25,579 nucleotides of DNA, from NCBI RefSeq assembly GCF_001039355.2, contig NW_019773870.1:626592-652170 (forward strand). Direction: 5' to 3'. The stretch comes from Lingula anatina (taxonomy: Eukaryota > Brachiopoda > Lingulata > Lingulida > Lingulidae). A program made the translations under genes and the position numbers. How positions within the stretch are numbered: the first letter of the stretch is position 1; each line of letters opens with the position of its first letter. Shown here piece by piece: positions 24,791 to 25,579 of this stretch. Under the pieces are notes generated by a model, which ran no database searches, was not told the origin of the DNA, and saw nothing but the letters and a program-made list of their open reading frames with translations.

Positions 24791-25579
24791 ATCAACTTAC
24801 TGCTAAGCATTACCAAAAAGTCTGCGTCGTCAATAATATTACCTTTCTCGTCACTTAAACGTCTTCAAAATAATGCTTAGGCTGCGAGGGCCGTAGATCT
24901 GTGTCTTTCACCAGCTACGCCGCAGATCAAACTTGAATAGCTAACCCGGTGTAACGAAACTGAGGGTCCGTGTAACAGAAACTGTGTCTATCATGGGGAG
25001 CTCTCCGTCACTTTACACCGGCATGACGCCGTGCTTGGTACTTTCCCTTTTTATCAAAAGTGCTACCTAGTCGGTGGGATTATCAGCAAGAAAAATTTTT
25101 TAAATTCTTTTTCAAAGTCAGTACTTAACCCAATCATACATGTTGTTTCTTTATCCCCCATTCTTCGGCCCCTGCTTGTTAAGACTGTTCATATGGTCAT
25201 ACAGTACCCGGGGCAACTCCACAGTCGACGTTTTAAAGAGCAGGGTACTCCATACTAAAACCGCCAAGGTGTGAATCGCTTTGGCACTCGACGTGCTCTG
25301 TAACGTAAAAGGTGAAGTCCAACGCAATCTCAGTGTAAAACAAAATGAAAATAAAACCATCTGATGTCATTTAACTTAACGTTCCCGACAGGCTTATCAA
25401 TGAACGGCACATACACGGGTCATCGATTACAAGTGCAGATACTTACATGTGTATCCAAACTGTCCCTCTCTGTTGCAAGGTATAGTTAAAAAGTTAAAAT
25501 AGATTTATTTTCGTGACAATACCGAATATATACAAATATAATACACAATACAATAATATGAATATGGGTCAAAACACGG
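24791..25579. other. Repeat-rich tail, no gene recognised
   Basis: Composition is less AT-rich than the left part. A 33-base direct repeat of 24397-24429 lies at 25311-25343. Short reading frames at 25031-25258 (+) and 25151-25360 (-) show no domain. Confidence 0.4.

Noticed and set aside
1-25579. CRISPR array, bacterial operon or defence system
   Set aside because: The spaced repeats at 20738-21771 have microsatellite spacers and exon origin, and the window is plainly eukaryotic with spliced genes.

Overview
The window looks like AT-rich, intron-rich animal nuclear DNA: GT-AG introns, (TAAA)n, (CA)n and (ATT)n microsatellites, DNA-transposon MITEs, a non-LTR retrotransposon tail and a tRNA-like SINE. 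A fused PsuG-PsuK enzyme together with claudin-like four-pass membrane proteins would suit a marine invertebrate, perhaps a mollusc or another lophotrochozoan. The species cannot be read from the sequence.

The backbone is one plus-strand gene. Fourteen exons (1219-22317) join in a single reading frame of 622 codons plus stop. They encode the pseudouridine-5'-phosphate glycosidase domain (exons 1-7), a Pro/Gly/Ser-rich linker (exon 7) and a pfkB-type pseudouridine kinase domain (exons 8-14). The kinase half would phosphorylate pseudouridine, and the glycosidase half would split the product into uracil and ribose 5-phosphate. The 5' exons, about 75 residues by comparison with E. coli PsuG, lie left of the window.

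Intron 10 (9597-18982) holds two complete three-exon genes on the opposite strand. They are tandem paralogues of a claudin/PMP22-like four-transmembrane protein (202 and 219 aa), with identical intron phases and collinear sequence blocks upstream of both ATGs.

The most unusual feature is a recurring pattern: pieces of exon ends, with their splice sites, are tandemly duplicated into the adjoining intron next to microsatellites or as minisatellites. It is seen at exons 2, 3, 12 and 13 of the enzyme gene and at exon 2 of the second claudin-like gene, and less clearly at exon 2 of the first. The extreme case is exon 13: its last 47-48 bases, which encode the kinase GAGD motif and carry the splice donor, are present 11 times.

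Downstream of the enzyme gene (22321-25579) the sequence is mostly repeats: a 60-bp-arm hairpin, a PIF/Harbinger-like MITE carrying a second transposon flanked by a 9-bp target duplication, and SINE-like DNA. No gene was recognised there. A single N at 6977 separates two near-identical 200-bp copies, which is probably an assembly artefact.
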